Shown here: positions 16,713-24,638 of the stretch, piece by piece
How the letters are laid out: each line of letters begins with the position of its first letter
Position numbering within the stretch: position 1 is the first letter of the stretch
Assembly (NCBI GenBank): GCA_964447605.1
Contig: CAYUTA010000030.1
Location: 1 to 31,391 of the forward strand
Length of the DNA stretch: 31,391 nt
DNA from: CAYUTA01 sp964447605
Lineage (GTDB): Bacteria; Bacillota; Clostridia; Christensenellales; CAG-138
Direction: 5' to 3'
Translations under genes and position numbers: made by a program
The notes under the pieces: model-generated
Database searches by the model: none
What the model saw: the letters and a program-made list of their open reading frames with translations, nothing else
What the model was told of the DNA's origin: nothing

Positions 16713-17648
16713 GTGAACAATATTCTGCAATTAAAATATGCCGTAGAGGTGGAACGCACCGGCTCCATCAGCAGGGCGGCGGAAAGCCTGTACATGAACC
16801 AGCCCAATCTGAGCAAGGCCATCCGCGACCTTGAAAACGATCTTGGCATCACAATTTTTGCGCGTACGGCCAAAGGCGTCGTGCCCACGGAGCAGGGACG
16901 CGAGTTTTTAAGCTATGCCAAGAACATTCTCGCACAGATTGCCGAAATGGAGACGCTGTATAAACCGGCGGCGGGCAGCAAGCTGCGGTTCGACATCTGT
17001 GTGCCGCGCGCAAGCTACATCTCCTATGCGTTTACCGAATTCATCAGGGCGCTCGACCCGGATGCGGATATCGGCATCAATTACCGGGAAACCAATTCCA
17101 TGCGCGCCATCAAGAATGTTGCCGATGCGGTCAATAACCTCGCCGTCGTGCGTTACCAGGCGCTCTACGAATCCTATTTTCTCAACGCACTGTCCGAGCG
17201 CAAGCTGCAATATGGTCCCGTATGGGAGTTTTCATATCTCGCGCTGATGAGCCGCGCGCATCCGCTGGCCGGCGTGCCGGTATTGGAGTTCCCCATGCTG
17301 CAAAGGTATACCGAGATCATTCACGGCGACCTGTCCGTGCCGGCGCTGCCGGTTGCGCAGGCGCGCCAGCTGGCGCGGGCAAACGAAAAAAAGAAAACCA
17401 TCGCCGTTTACGAGCGGGGCAGTCAGTTTGAATTGCTCAGCCGCATCCCCTCCACCTATATGTGGGTTTCGCCCATGCCGCATGATGTGCTCGACTGCTT
17501 CCGTCTCGTCCAAAAGCGCTGCACCGCTTCGCAAAACACCTACAAGGATATTCTCATTACGCGCGCCGGCTATCGCCACACCCGCGAGGACAAGCTCTTT
17601 ATTCAAAAACTGCGCGAATCCGTGGCCATGGTTTCCAGCGAGCGATAA
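16713..17648 (+). CDS. LysR-family transcriptional regulator
   Basis: The 311-residue protein starts with the LysR winged helix-turn-helix (about 1-62: AVEVERTGSISRAAESLY, NQPNLSKAIRDLENDLG, FARTAKGVVPTEQG). A coiled linker and a C-terminal ligand-binding domain follow, the latter divergent and not informative about its effector. LysR proteins usually bind upstream of a nearby target operon and respond to a metabolite. The GTG at 16713 is chosen because GGAAGGA lies 7 bases upstream and the HTH begins right after it; the in-frame ATG at 16602 precedes the promoter. The next gene on the same strand is adhE, 181 bases away, with a prominent repeat/palindrome between. Control of adhE is a reasonable guess, but LysR targets are often divergent. 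Confidence 0.88.
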   Translation: MNNILQLKYAVEVERTGSISRAAESLYMNQPNLSKAIRDLENDLGITIFARTAKGVVPTEQGREFLSYAKNILAQIAEMETLYKPAAGSKLRFDICVPRASYISYAFTEFIRALDPDADIGINYRETNSMRAIKNVADAVNNLAVVRYQALYESYFLNALSERKLQYGPVWEFSYLALMSRAHPLAGVPVLEFPMLQRYTEIIHGDLSVPALPVAQARQLARANEKKKTIAVYERGSQFELLSRIPSTYMWVSPMPHDVLDCFRLVQKRCTASQNTYKDILITRAGYRHTREDKLFIQKLRESVAMVSSER

Positions 17649-17663
17649 GGATCCCCGCCTTTC

Positions 17664-17704
17664 TCGATAACAGCATATCGATACAAATATATCGATATGC
17701 TGTT
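17664..17704 (+). promoter_or_regulatory. TCGATA triple repeat and 15-bp palindrome between LysR gene and adhE
   Basis: TCGATA occurs at 17664, 17678 and 17692, exactly 14 bases apart. The last two copies sit inside a perfect 15-bp inverted repeat, AACAGCATATCGATA (17669-17683) and its complement (17690-17704), with a 6-base spacer. The short TTTT after it could make it the LysR-gene terminator. The AT-rich symmetry and regular half-sites also fit an operator for adhE. Both readings are inference. Confidence 0.6.
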
Positions 17705-17829
17705 TTGGTATCTTCCGCCAGCCCCTTGCCCGACGTATTATCATAATAGCATAAAGAAGCAAAGCCGCTGCGGCGCAGGCATGGCCGGCAGGCGTACGGC
17801 GAGGTAACAAGGCAGAAGGAGGCAACGTC

Positions 17830-20448
17830 ATGGAAACAACCGCAAGAACCCCCATTCACAATGTCGAAGAATTGGAGGACGCGCTCAAGCGCCTGCGGGA
17901 GGCGCAGTGCGTTTACGCGGCGTATACGCAGGAGCGGGTGGACAAAATTTTCCTCGCAGCCGCCACCGCGGCCAACAAAGCGCGCGTTCCGCTTGCAAAG
18001 ATGGCGGTTGAAGAAACCGGCATGGGCGTGGCGGAGGACAAGGTCATTAAAAACCACTACGCCTCAGAGTATATCTATAACGCCTATAAGAATGTAAAGA
18101 CCTGCGGCGTGCTGGAGGAAGACAGGGCGTCCGGCATCAAAAAGATCGCCGAGCCCGTCGGCGTCATTGCGGCGGTCATCCCCACGACCAACCCGACCTC
18201 CACTGCCATCTTTAAAACGCTGATTGCGCTCAAGACGCGCAACGGCATCCTCATCAGCCCGCATCCGCGCGCAAAAAACGCCACCATTGCGGCGGCAAAA
18301 ATCGTGCTCGACGCGGCCATCGCCGCCGGTGCGCCCGCAAACATCATCGACTGGGTAGACGAACCGAGCCTTGAAATGACCAACCTGGCCATGAAGGAGG
18401 CTGATCTGATTCTTGCCACCGGCGGACCGGGCATGGTCAAGGCCGCCTATTCAAGCGGCAAACCCGCCGTCGGCGTGGGTGCGGGCAACACCCCGGCCAT
18501 CATCGACGACAGCGCGGACATCCTGCTGGCCGTCAACTCCATCATCCATTCCAAGACGTTTGACAACGGCATGATCTGCGCTTCCGAACAGAGCGTGATC
18601 GTGCTCGAACCGGTTTATGCGCGCGTTAAGCAGGAATTTGCCGGACGCGGCTGCTATTTCCTGAAAAAGAACGAACTCGACAAGGTGCGCAAGACCATCA
18701 TCATCAACGGCGCGCTGAACGCCAAAATTGTCGGCCAGAGCGCCCATGCTATCGCACAACTTGCGGGCGTCGCCGTGCCTGAGGATACCAAGATTCTGAT
18801 CGGCGAGGTGGAGAGCGTCGCCCTCTCCGAGGAGTTTGCGCACGAGAAGCTCTCGCCCGTGCTGGCGATGTACCGCGCGGCCGCCTTTGAAGATGCGCTG
18901 GATAAGGCCGAACAGCTGATTGCCGACGGCGGCTATGGCCATACCTCGAGCGTGTATCTCAACGCCGTCACCGCGCGCGAAAAGCTCGACGCGTTCGCCG
19001 CGCGCATGAAGACCTGCCGGATTCTCGTCAACACGCCCTCTTCGCACGGCGGCATCGGCGATCTGTACAACTTCAAGCTCACGCCGTCGCTCACGCTCGG
19101 CTGCGGCAGCTGGGGCGGCAATTCCGTTTCGGAAAACGTAGGCGTCCAGCACCTGATCAACATCAAGACCGTGGCCGAAAGGAGAGAGAACATGCTGTGG
19201 TTCCGCGCGCCCGAAAAGGTGTATTTTAAGAAAGGCTCCCTGCCGGTTGCGCTCGACGAACTCGGCAATGTGCTCGGCAAGCGCCGCGCATTCATCGTGA
19301 CCGACACGTTCCTGTATCAAAACGGTTACGCCAAGCCCATTACCGATAAGCTCGATGAAATGGGGATTGAGCATGAAACGTTCTTCGATGTCGCCCCCGA
19401 CCCGACGCTTTCTTGCGCGCGCGCGGGCGCCAAGCGGATGTCCGCCTTTGCGCCGGACGTAATCATTGCGCTCGGCGGCGGTTCGGCGATGGACGCCGGC
19501 AAGATCATGTGGGTGCTTTACGAGCATCCCGAGGTGGACTTTATGGATATGGCCATGCGCTTTTCGGATATCCGCAAGCGTGTGTACCCCTTCCCCCAAA
19601 TGGGCGAAAAGGCCTGTTTCATCGCGATTCCGACCTCTGCCGGCACGGGCAGCGAGGTGACGCCGTTTGCCGTGATCACCGATGAAGCCACGGGGGTGAA
19701 GTACCCGCTGGCGGACTATGCGATCATGCCGAACATGGCCATCGTGGACGCGGACATGATGATGAACGCGCCCAAGGGGCTGACCGCGGCCAGCGGCATC
19801 GACGCGGTGACGCATGCATTGGAAGCCTACGCCTCCATGCTTGCAACCGATTATACCGACGGGCTTGCGCTGCGCTCGCTCAAGATGGCGTTCGACTACC
19901 TGCCGCGCGCTTACGACAACGGTCCCAGCGATCCCCTTGCGCGTGAGAAGATGGGCAACGCCGCCACGATGGCTGGTATGGCCTTTGCCAACGCATTCCT
20001 CGGGGTGTGCCATTCGATGGCGCATAAGCTCGGCGCGTTCCATCACCTGCCGCACGGCGTGGCCAACGCGCTGATGATCGGCGAGGTGCTGCGCTTTAAC
20101 GCCGCGGAGGTTCCCACCAGGATGGGCACGTTCCCGCAGTACGACCATCCGCATACGCTTGCGCGCTATGCCGAGGTCGCCGACTATCTTGGCATCGGCG
20201 GCAAAGACGACGCGGAAAAACTGGAAAACCTGGTCGCCGCCCTCGATGCGCTCAAGGAAAAGGTCGGCATCAAAAAGGCCATTGCCGACTATGGCGTCGG
20301 CGAGCAGGCTTTTCTGGCCCGGCTCGACGAGATGACCGAGCAGGCGTTCGACGATCAGTGCACCGGCGCAAACCCGCGCTATCCGCTGATGCGCGAGATT
20401 AAGCAGATGTATCTCAACGCCTACTATGGCAAGCACGAGACCGTTTGA
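17830..20448 (+). CDS. adhE: Bifunctional acetaldehyde/alcohol dehydrogenase
   Basis: The 872-residue protein is a full-length AdhE, which reduces acetyl-CoA to acetaldehyde and then ethanol using NADH, regenerating NAD+ in fermentation. The N-terminal CoA-dependent aldehyde dehydrogenase half has catalytic Cys250 (NGMICASEQ) and a GVGAGNTPA segment. A linker near 445-460 joins the iron-dependent alcohol dehydrogenase half, with the NAD-binding GGGSAMDAGK. Iron ligands Asp658, His662, His728 and His742 have the same spacing as in the E. coli enzyme. AdhE assembles into spirosome filaments. The ATG at 17830 has AAGGAGG 8 bases upstream. An AT-rich TATTATCATAATA stretch at about 17735-17750 may include the -10. 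The next gene, an APH-fold kinase, begins 23 bases after the stop, so the two may share a transcript. Confidence 0.97.
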   Translation: METTARTPIHNVEELEDALKRLREAQCVYAAYTQERVDKIFLAAATAANKARVPLAKMAVEETGMGVAEDKVIKNHYASEYIYNAYKNVKTCGVLEEDRASGIKKIAEPVGVIAAVIPTTNPTSTAIFKTLIALKTRNGILISPHPRAKNATIAAAKIVLDAAIAAGAPANIIDWVDEPSLEMTNLAMKEADLILATGGPGMVKAAYSSGKPAVGVGAGNTPAIIDDSADILLAVNSIIHSKTFDNGMICASEQSVIVLEPVYARVKQEFAGRGCYFLKKNELDKVRKTIIINGALNAKIVGQSAHAIAQLAGVAVPEDTKILIGEVESVALSEEFAHEKLSPVLAMYRAAAFEDALDKAEQLIADGGYGHTSSVYLNAVTAREKLDAFAARMKTCRILVNTPSSHGGIGDLYNFKLTPSLTLGCGSWGGNSVSENVGVQHLINIKTVAERRENMLWFRAPEKVYFKKGSLPVALDELGNVLGKRRAFIVTDTFLYQNGYAKPITDKLDEMGIEHETFFDVAPDPTLSCARAGAKRMSAFAPDVIIALGGGSAMDAGKIMWVLYEHPEVDFMDMAMRFSDIRKRVYPFPQMGEKACFIAIPTSAGTGSEVTPFAVITDEATGVKYPLADYAIMPNMAIVDADMMMNAPKGLTAASGIDAVTHALEAYASMLATDYTDGLALRSLKMAFDYLPRAYDNGPSDPLAREKMGNAATMAGMAFANAFLGVCHSMAHKLGAFHHLPHGVANALMIGEVLRFNAAEVPTRMGTFPQYDHPHTLARYAEVADYLGIGGKDDAEKLENLVAALDALKEKVGIKKAIADYGVGEQAFLARLDEMTEQAFDDQCTGANPRYPLMREIKQMYLNAYYGKHETV

Positions 20449-20471
20449 GAAGGGAAAGGAGAACCCCAGCC

Positions 20472-21221
20472 ATGAAGCTTGAAAAAGTGATTGCGGTGCG
20501 CACCAACAAGACCGTTTACCGCGACGGCGACAAAGTCGTTAAAATGTTTGACGAGGAGTTCAAAAAGGCCGACGTGCTCAACGAGGCGCTGAACCATGCC
20601 CGGGTCGAGGAAACGCCGCTGCACATTCCCAGGCTCTACGAGGTCGGCATGATCGAGGGCAAATGGGCCATTGTGACCGAGTTCATCGCGGGCAAAACGC
20701 TTGCACAGCGAATGGAGGCGCAACCCGAAAAGCATGACGAATACCTGAGCCTGTTCGTTGATCTGCAGCTCCAGGTACACCGGCAATCCTGCCCGCTGCT
20801 CGGCCGCCTGCGGGATAAGATGAACCGGAAGATCGGCATCAGCGCGCTTGACGCCACCACGCGCTATGACCTGCACATGCGCCTGGAGGCGCTGCCGCGC
20901 CACAGCAAGCTCTGCCACGGGGACTTTAACCCGACCAACATCATTATGACCGACGACGATACGCCGTACATCCTCGACTGGTCCCACGCCACACAGGGCA
21001 ACGCTTCGGCGGACGCGGCGCGCACCTATCTGCTCTTCCGGCTGGCGGGCGACGACGCCACGGCGGAGAAGTACCTGAACCTGTTTTGTAAGCGGAGCGA
21101 CACCGCGCGCCAGTATGTTGAAAAATGGATTCCCATCGTGGCCGCTTCCCAGTCGGTCAAAGGCAGGCCCGAGGAGCGCGAAATGCTGCTGCATTTTGTG
21201 GATGTTGTGGATTATGAGTGA
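20472..21221 (+). CDS. APH-superfamily small-molecule kinase of unknown substrate
   Basis: The 249-residue protein has the aminoglycoside phosphotransferase / choline kinase fold. Its phosphate-transfer motif LCHGDFNPTNIIM is followed by the metal-binding YILDWSHAT, and the N-lobe includes KVVKMFDEEF and AIVTEFIAGKTLAQRM. Members phosphorylate hydroxyls of small molecules such as antibiotics, choline, sugars or amino alcohols; the substrate here cannot be read. The ATG at 20472 has AAAGGAG 11 bases upstream, and the gene lies 23 bases after adhE. Most residues fit a housekeeping metabolite or stress kinase better than an acquired resistance gene, since composition matches the neighbours. A function tied to adhE is not obvious. 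Confidence 0.82.
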   Translation: MKLEKVIAVRTNKTVYRDGDKVVKMFDEEFKKADVLNEALNHARVEETPLHIPRLYEVGMIEGKWAIVTEFIAGKTLAQRMEAQPEKHDEYLSLFVDLQLQVHRQSCPLLGRLRDKMNRKIGISALDATTRYDLHMRLEALPRHSKLCHGDFNPTNIIMTDDDTPYILDWSHATQGNASADAARTYLLFRLAGDDATAEKYLNLFCKRSDTARQYVEKWIPIVAASQSVKGRPEEREMLLHFVDVVDYE

Positions 21222-21227
21222 CCGATC

Positions 21228-21236
21228 TGTTATGAT
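21228..21236 (+). promoter_or_regulatory. Possible extended -10 promoter for the [2Fe-2S] protein gene
   Basis: TGT followed by TATGAT at 21231-21236 forms an extended -10, 30 bases before the next start codon. No clear -35 is visible, so read-through from adhE is equally possible. Confidence 0.35.
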
Positions 21237-21266
21237 GGACATGATCGACTGCAAGGAGGCAGATTT

Positions 21267-21509
21267 ATGAATGTAACGGTTTGTATCGGCAGCTCCTGCC
21301 ACCTTAAGGGTTCGCGCCAGGTTGTCGAAACGCTGCAACAGTTGATTGCAGACAACGGACTCAAAGAAAAGGTGGAGCTTTCCGGAACGTTTTGCATGGG
21401 CAATTGTCAAAACGGCGTGAGCGTTACGGTGAACGGCAAGATGTTCTCCGTATCGCCCGATACCGTGCGGGGCTTCTTTGAATCCGAGATTCAAGACAAG
21501 CCGGCGTAA
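21267..21509 (+). CDS. Thioredoxin-like [2Fe-2S] ferredoxin
   Basis: This 80-residue protein is a stand-alone thioredoxin-like [2Fe-2S] ferredoxin, related to the HydC/NuoE C-terminal domain. The four likely ligands are visible: Cys6 and Cys11 (CIGSSC) and Cys43 and Cys47 (CMGNC), followed by QNGVSVTVNGKMF. Such proteins pass electrons between NAD(P)H-linked or bifurcating enzymes and hydrogenases. AAGGAGG lies just upstream of the ATG. The gene stands directly before the two hydrogenase genes and the same protein type accompanies [FeFe] hydrogenases in many Clostridia, so it is probably an electron partner for one of them. No HydB/NuoF flavoprotein is nearby. Confidence 0.85.
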   Translation: MNVTVCIGSSCHLKGSRQVVETLQQLIADNGLKEKVELSGTFCMGNCQNGVSVTVNGKMFSVSPDTVRGFFESEIQDKPA

Positions 21510-21564
21510 GCTGGCGAAAACCTGCGTTTTTTCGGCGGAGACGCCCTGCGGCGCGGAATCCCCT

Positions 21565-21630
21565 TGCAGAATTGGCGTTGCATTTTCTGCAGGCAACGTG
21601 TCATGTTCAGCGCATGCGCCGCTGAACATG
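21565..21630 (+). promoter_or_regulatory. Hairpin cluster upstream of the sensory hydrogenase gene
   Basis: Two short inverted repeats overlap and exclude each other: TGCAGAA/TTCTGCA (21565-21571, 21585-21591) and CGTTGC/GCAACG (21576-21581, 21593-21598). A perfect 11-bp hairpin follows: CATGTTCAGCG (21602-21612) and its complement (21620-21630). It could be a terminator for the ferredoxin gene or a leader control. No T tract follows. A TTGACG at 21672 could be a -35 for a later promoter, but I see no good -10. Confidence 0.4.
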
Positions 21631-21770
21631 GCATATTATTTGGTTGTTCCCGCGATCATTCCATGCGCGGATTGACGGTGCGGCCCGCATAGCGCCTTAT
21701 TTGATATTCTGCGGTGGCGAACGCCGTCCGTCGCCCGTTTACATCACATCAACACAGGGGGATTCTGGAC

Positions 21771-23447
21771 GTGAGCGATTTTTTGAGGCTGAAAAAATCC
21801 AACTGCAAAAACTGCTATAAGTGCATCCGGCACTGTCCTGTCAAGTCCATCCGCTTTTCGGCCGGGCAGGCCAACATCGTCGGCAATGAGTGCATCCTGT
21901 GCGGCCAGTGCTTTGTCGTCTGCCCGCAAAACGCAAAGGAGATTGCCGACGACACCGAAAAGGCGCGCGTGCTGCTTGGCTCCGGGAGTCCGGTGTACGC
22001 AAGCGTCGCGCCGTCGTTTGTCGCCAACTACGACGGCGTTGGGATTGCCGCGCTTGAAAGGGCGCTGCAGCGGCTCGGCTTTGCCGGCGCGGAGGAAACC
22101 GCTGTCGGCGCAACGATCGTCAAGCGCGAATACGAGCGGATTTTACGCGAGGACAAGCCCGAGGTGCTCATTTCCTCCTGCTGCCACTCGGTGAATCTCC
22201 TCGTTCAAAAGTACTTCCCAGCCCTGCTGCCTTACCTGGCAAACGTGCTCTCGCCCATGCAGGCGCACTGCCGCGAGATCAAGCGCCGCCACCCCGAAGC
22301 CAAAACCGTGTTTATTGGACCGTGCGTGGCCAAAAAGGACGAGGCGGATCATTACGCGGGCATTGTGGACGCGGTGCTCACGTTTGAAGAATTGACGCGC
22401 ATGTTCGACGCGGCTGGTATCCGGCCCGAGCCGGAGATGGATGCAAAAAACGAGAGCCGCGCGCGCCTGTTCCCCACCACCGGCGGCGTTCTCAAAACCA
22501 TGATCTGCGACCAGAGCGACTATACCTGCCTCGCCGTAGACGGTACGGAAAACTGCATTGCGGCGCTGCGCGATATCGAACGCGGCGGTCTGAGCAGGTA
22601 CTTCATCGAGATGTCCGCCTGCTACGGAAGCTGCGTAGGCGGGCCGGTCATGGAAAAATACCATCGGTCGCCGCTGCGCGACCACGGCGCGGTCGCCGCA
22701 TATGCGGGCGAGGCGGACTTTTGCGTCGGGCAGCCTAAGCCGCAGCGCGTCGCCAAGGATTTCGAGGTTATCGGCCGCAAGGCGGGCATGCCCTCCGAGG
22801 ACGAGATCCGCGCCATCTTTTTGCGCATGGGCAAGACCAGGCCGGAGGATGAGCTCAACTGCGGCTCGTGCGGCTACAATACCTGCCGGGAAAAGGCCGT
22901 CGCCGTCTATCAGGGCAAGGCGGACTATTCCATGTGCCTGCCGTTCCTCAAGGACCGGGCGGAGAGCTTTTCCAGCACCATCATGAGCAATACGCCCAAC
23001 GGCATCATCGTGCTCAACGAAAGCCTTGAGGTGCAGCAGATCAACAAGGCCGCGTGCGCGCTGCTCAACGTACGCACGCCGTCCGACGTGCTGGGCGAGC
23101 CGGTCGTCCGCATCCTCGATCCCAAGGATTTCATGGATGTCCGGGCGGGCGCGCCGTCCATCCGCAACAAGCGGCAGTATCTTGCCGAATACTGCAAATA
23201 TGTAGAGGAAACCATCGTTTACGACCGTGAATATGGTGTGCTGATGTGCCTGCTGCGCGACATCACCGGCGAGGAGACCGCGCGCGAGCAAAAAGAGCGT
23301 TTCAACCGCCGGACCGTCGAGGTGGCCGACAGGGTTGTCGACAAGCAGATGCGCATTGTTCAGGAGATTGCGTCGCTGCTGGGCGAAACCGCGGCCGAAA
23401 CCAAGATTGCCCTGACCAAGCTGAAGGAGTCGATCCGCGATGAATGA
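21771..23447 (+). CDS. Sensory-type [FeFe] hydrogenase with PAS domain (HydS-like, group C)
   Basis: The 558-residue protein begins with two [4Fe-4S] motifs (Cys12-15-18-22; Cys41-44-47-51), then an H-cluster domain (about 75-320). All H-cluster cysteines are kept: Cys138 (SSCCHSV), Cys185 (GPCVAKKDE), Cys284 and Cys288 (SACYGSCVGGP). The flanking motifs deviate from catalytic enzymes (TSCCP becomes SSCCH, MPC becomes GPC). A further Fe-S domain follows with Cys364, 367, 372 and 389, then a PAS domain (about 400-500) and a helical, probably coiled-coil tail (505-558). This is the layout of putative H2-sensing hydrogenases, where the H-cluster signals through PAS to an output protein. The GTG at 21771 has AGGGGG ten bases upstream. 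The frame overlaps the following phosphatase gene by 8 bases, so the phosphatase is the likely output. Confidence 0.87.
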   Translation: MSDFLRLKKSNCKNCYKCIRHCPVKSIRFSAGQANIVGNECILCGQCFVVCPQNAKEIADDTEKARVLLGSGSPVYASVAPSFVANYDGVGIAALERALQRLGFAGAEETAVGATIVKREYERILREDKPEVLISSCCHSVNLLVQKYFPALLPYLANVLSPMQAHCREIKRRHPEAKTVFIGPCVAKKDEADHYAGIVDAVLTFEELTRMFDAAGIRPEPEMDAKNESRARLFPTTGGVLKTMICDQSDYTCLAVDGTENCIAALRDIERGGLSRYFIEMSACYGSCVGGPVMEKYHRSPLRDHGAVAAYAGEADFCVGQPKPQRVAKDFEVIGRKAGMPSEDEIRAIFLRMGKTRPEDELNCGSCGYNTCREKAVAVYQGKADYSMCLPFLKDRAESFSSTIMSNTPNGIIVLNESLEVQQINKAACALLNVRTPSDVLGEPVVRILDPKDFMDVRAGAPSIRNKRQYLAEYCKYVEETIVYDREYGVLMCLLRDITGEETAREQKERFNRRTVEVADRVVDKQMRIVQEIASLLGETAAETKIALTKLKESIRDE

Positions 23448-24612
23448 TCTCTGCGCCGACATCGGCTACAACAGCCTGTATAAATACGGCGAACAGCTCT
23501 GCGGCGACCATGTGGATGTGGTCGACCTCGGGGAAAGCGGCACCATCATCGTGCTGGCCGACGGGCTGGGCAGCGGGGTAAAGGCCAGCATCCTTTCCAC
23601 GCTGACCGCCAAGATCATCTCCACCATGATGGCCGAGAGCATGGAGTTTACCGAATGCGTCAAGACCATTGCCGCCACGCTGCCTGTCTGCGCGGAGCGG
23701 CAGGTGGCATACTCAACGTTCACCATTATCCGCATCCTGCACAATAAAATTGCCGAGGTCATCGAGTATGACAATCCGGCGGTTATCTTTGCGCGGGACG
23801 GCAGGAACAGGGAGCTTGATCGTACGGAAACGAGCATCGAGGGCAAGACCATCTATCAAAGCCGCGTCCTGCTCGAAGAGGGGGACCTCTTTATTGCGCT
23901 CAGCGACGGCGCAATTCACGCCGGCGTCGGCATGTCGCTTAATTTCGGCTGGGAGCGTAAGGACATTGCGGCGTTTATGGAGGTATTGTACGGCGTGGGC
24001 TATACGGCCAAAACCCTCTGCACCATTTTGCTGGACGAATGCTACAAGCTCTACGGCGGCCGGCCCGGCGACGACACCACGGCCTGCGTCGTCCGCATTC
24101 GAAAGCGCGAACCCATGAACCTGCTCATCGGCCCGCCGGCCAACCGCGACGACTGCGATAAGATGATGTCCCTGTTTTTCGGCAAGCCCGGCAAGCACAT
24201 TGTCTGCGGCGGCACGACCTCCACCATCGCCGCCAAATACCTCTGCAGGGAGATCACGCCTGAAATGAATTACGAAGACCCGGAGATTCCGCCCACGGCA
24301 AGGATCGAGGGCGTGGACCTGGTCACCGAGGGCGTAATTACCATGAACAAGGTGCTTCGATTTGCACAGGACTACGTTGCCGAAAACGAAAGCTATGCCG
24401 AGTGGAGCATGAAGCGCGACGGTGCGTCGATGATCGCACGGCTTTTGTTTGAGGAAGCGACGGACATCAACTTTTATGTTGGACGCGCGGTCAACCCTGC
24501 GCACCAGAACCCCGACCTGCCGATCAGCTTCAACATCAAGATGCGCCTGGTCGAGGAGCTTGCCGATTGCTTAAAAAAGATGGGCAAGCGCATCAAGGTC
24601 AGCTATTTTTAG
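23440..24612 (+). CDS. SpoIIE/PP2C-type phosphatase with uncharacterised C-terminal domain
   Basis: The first 225 or so residues of this 390-residue protein form a SpoIIE/PP2C-type phosphatase: VLADGLGSG near residue 38 (metal-binding Asp), FIALSDGAIHAG, and GRPGDDTTACVV. These enzymes dephosphorylate serine or threonine on partner proteins. Residues about 230-390 form a separate domain with CGGTTSTIAAKYL and a basic, helical end; I do not recognise it outside hydrogenase-linked phosphatases. The ATG overlaps the end of the sensory hydrogenase gene by 8 bases, with AAGGAG upstream inside that gene. Strict coupling suggests the two proteins are made in fixed ratio and act together. No anti-sigma kinase or STAS partner is present nearby, so the target is unknown. 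Confidence 0.85.
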   Translation: MNDLCADIGYNSLYKYGEQLCGDHVDVVDLGESGTIIVLADGLGSGVKASILSTLTAKIISTMMAESMEFTECVKTIAATLPVCAERQVAYSTFTIIRILHNKIAEVIEYDNPAVIFARDGRNRELDRTETSIEGKTIYQSRVLLEEGDLFIALSDGAIHAGVGMSLNFGWERKDIAAFMEVLYGVGYTAKTLCTILLDECYKLYGGRPGDDTTACVVRIRKREPMNLLIGPPANRDDCDKMMSLFFGKPGKHIVCGGTTSTIAAKYLCREITPEMNYEDPEIPPTARIEGVDLVTEGVITMNKVLRFAQDYVAENESYAEWSMKRDGASMIARLLFEEATDINFYVGRAVNPAHQNPDLPISFNIKMRLVEELADCLKKMGKRIKVSYF

Positions 24613-24638
24613 ACAAACCGCCATAAGGGGGGATCGCT

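Noticed and set aside
17640..17830. A Rex (NADH-sensing repressor) operator upstream of adhE
   Set aside because: I looked for TTGTTAA-N4-TTAACAA or TTGTGAA-type sites and found none; only the TCGATA palindrome is present.
18451..20436. A 661-codon open frame on the minus strand, antisense to adhE
   Set aside because: AdhE on the plus strand is complete with all catalytic residues. Long antisense frames arise where third positions are GC-rich, and the antisense product resembles no known protein and has no ribosome binding site.
22143..23462. A 439-codon minus-strand frame over the sensory hydrogenase gene
   Set aside because: Same explanation: a shadow of a GC-rich real gene with recognised Fe-S, H-cluster and PAS motifs on the other strand.
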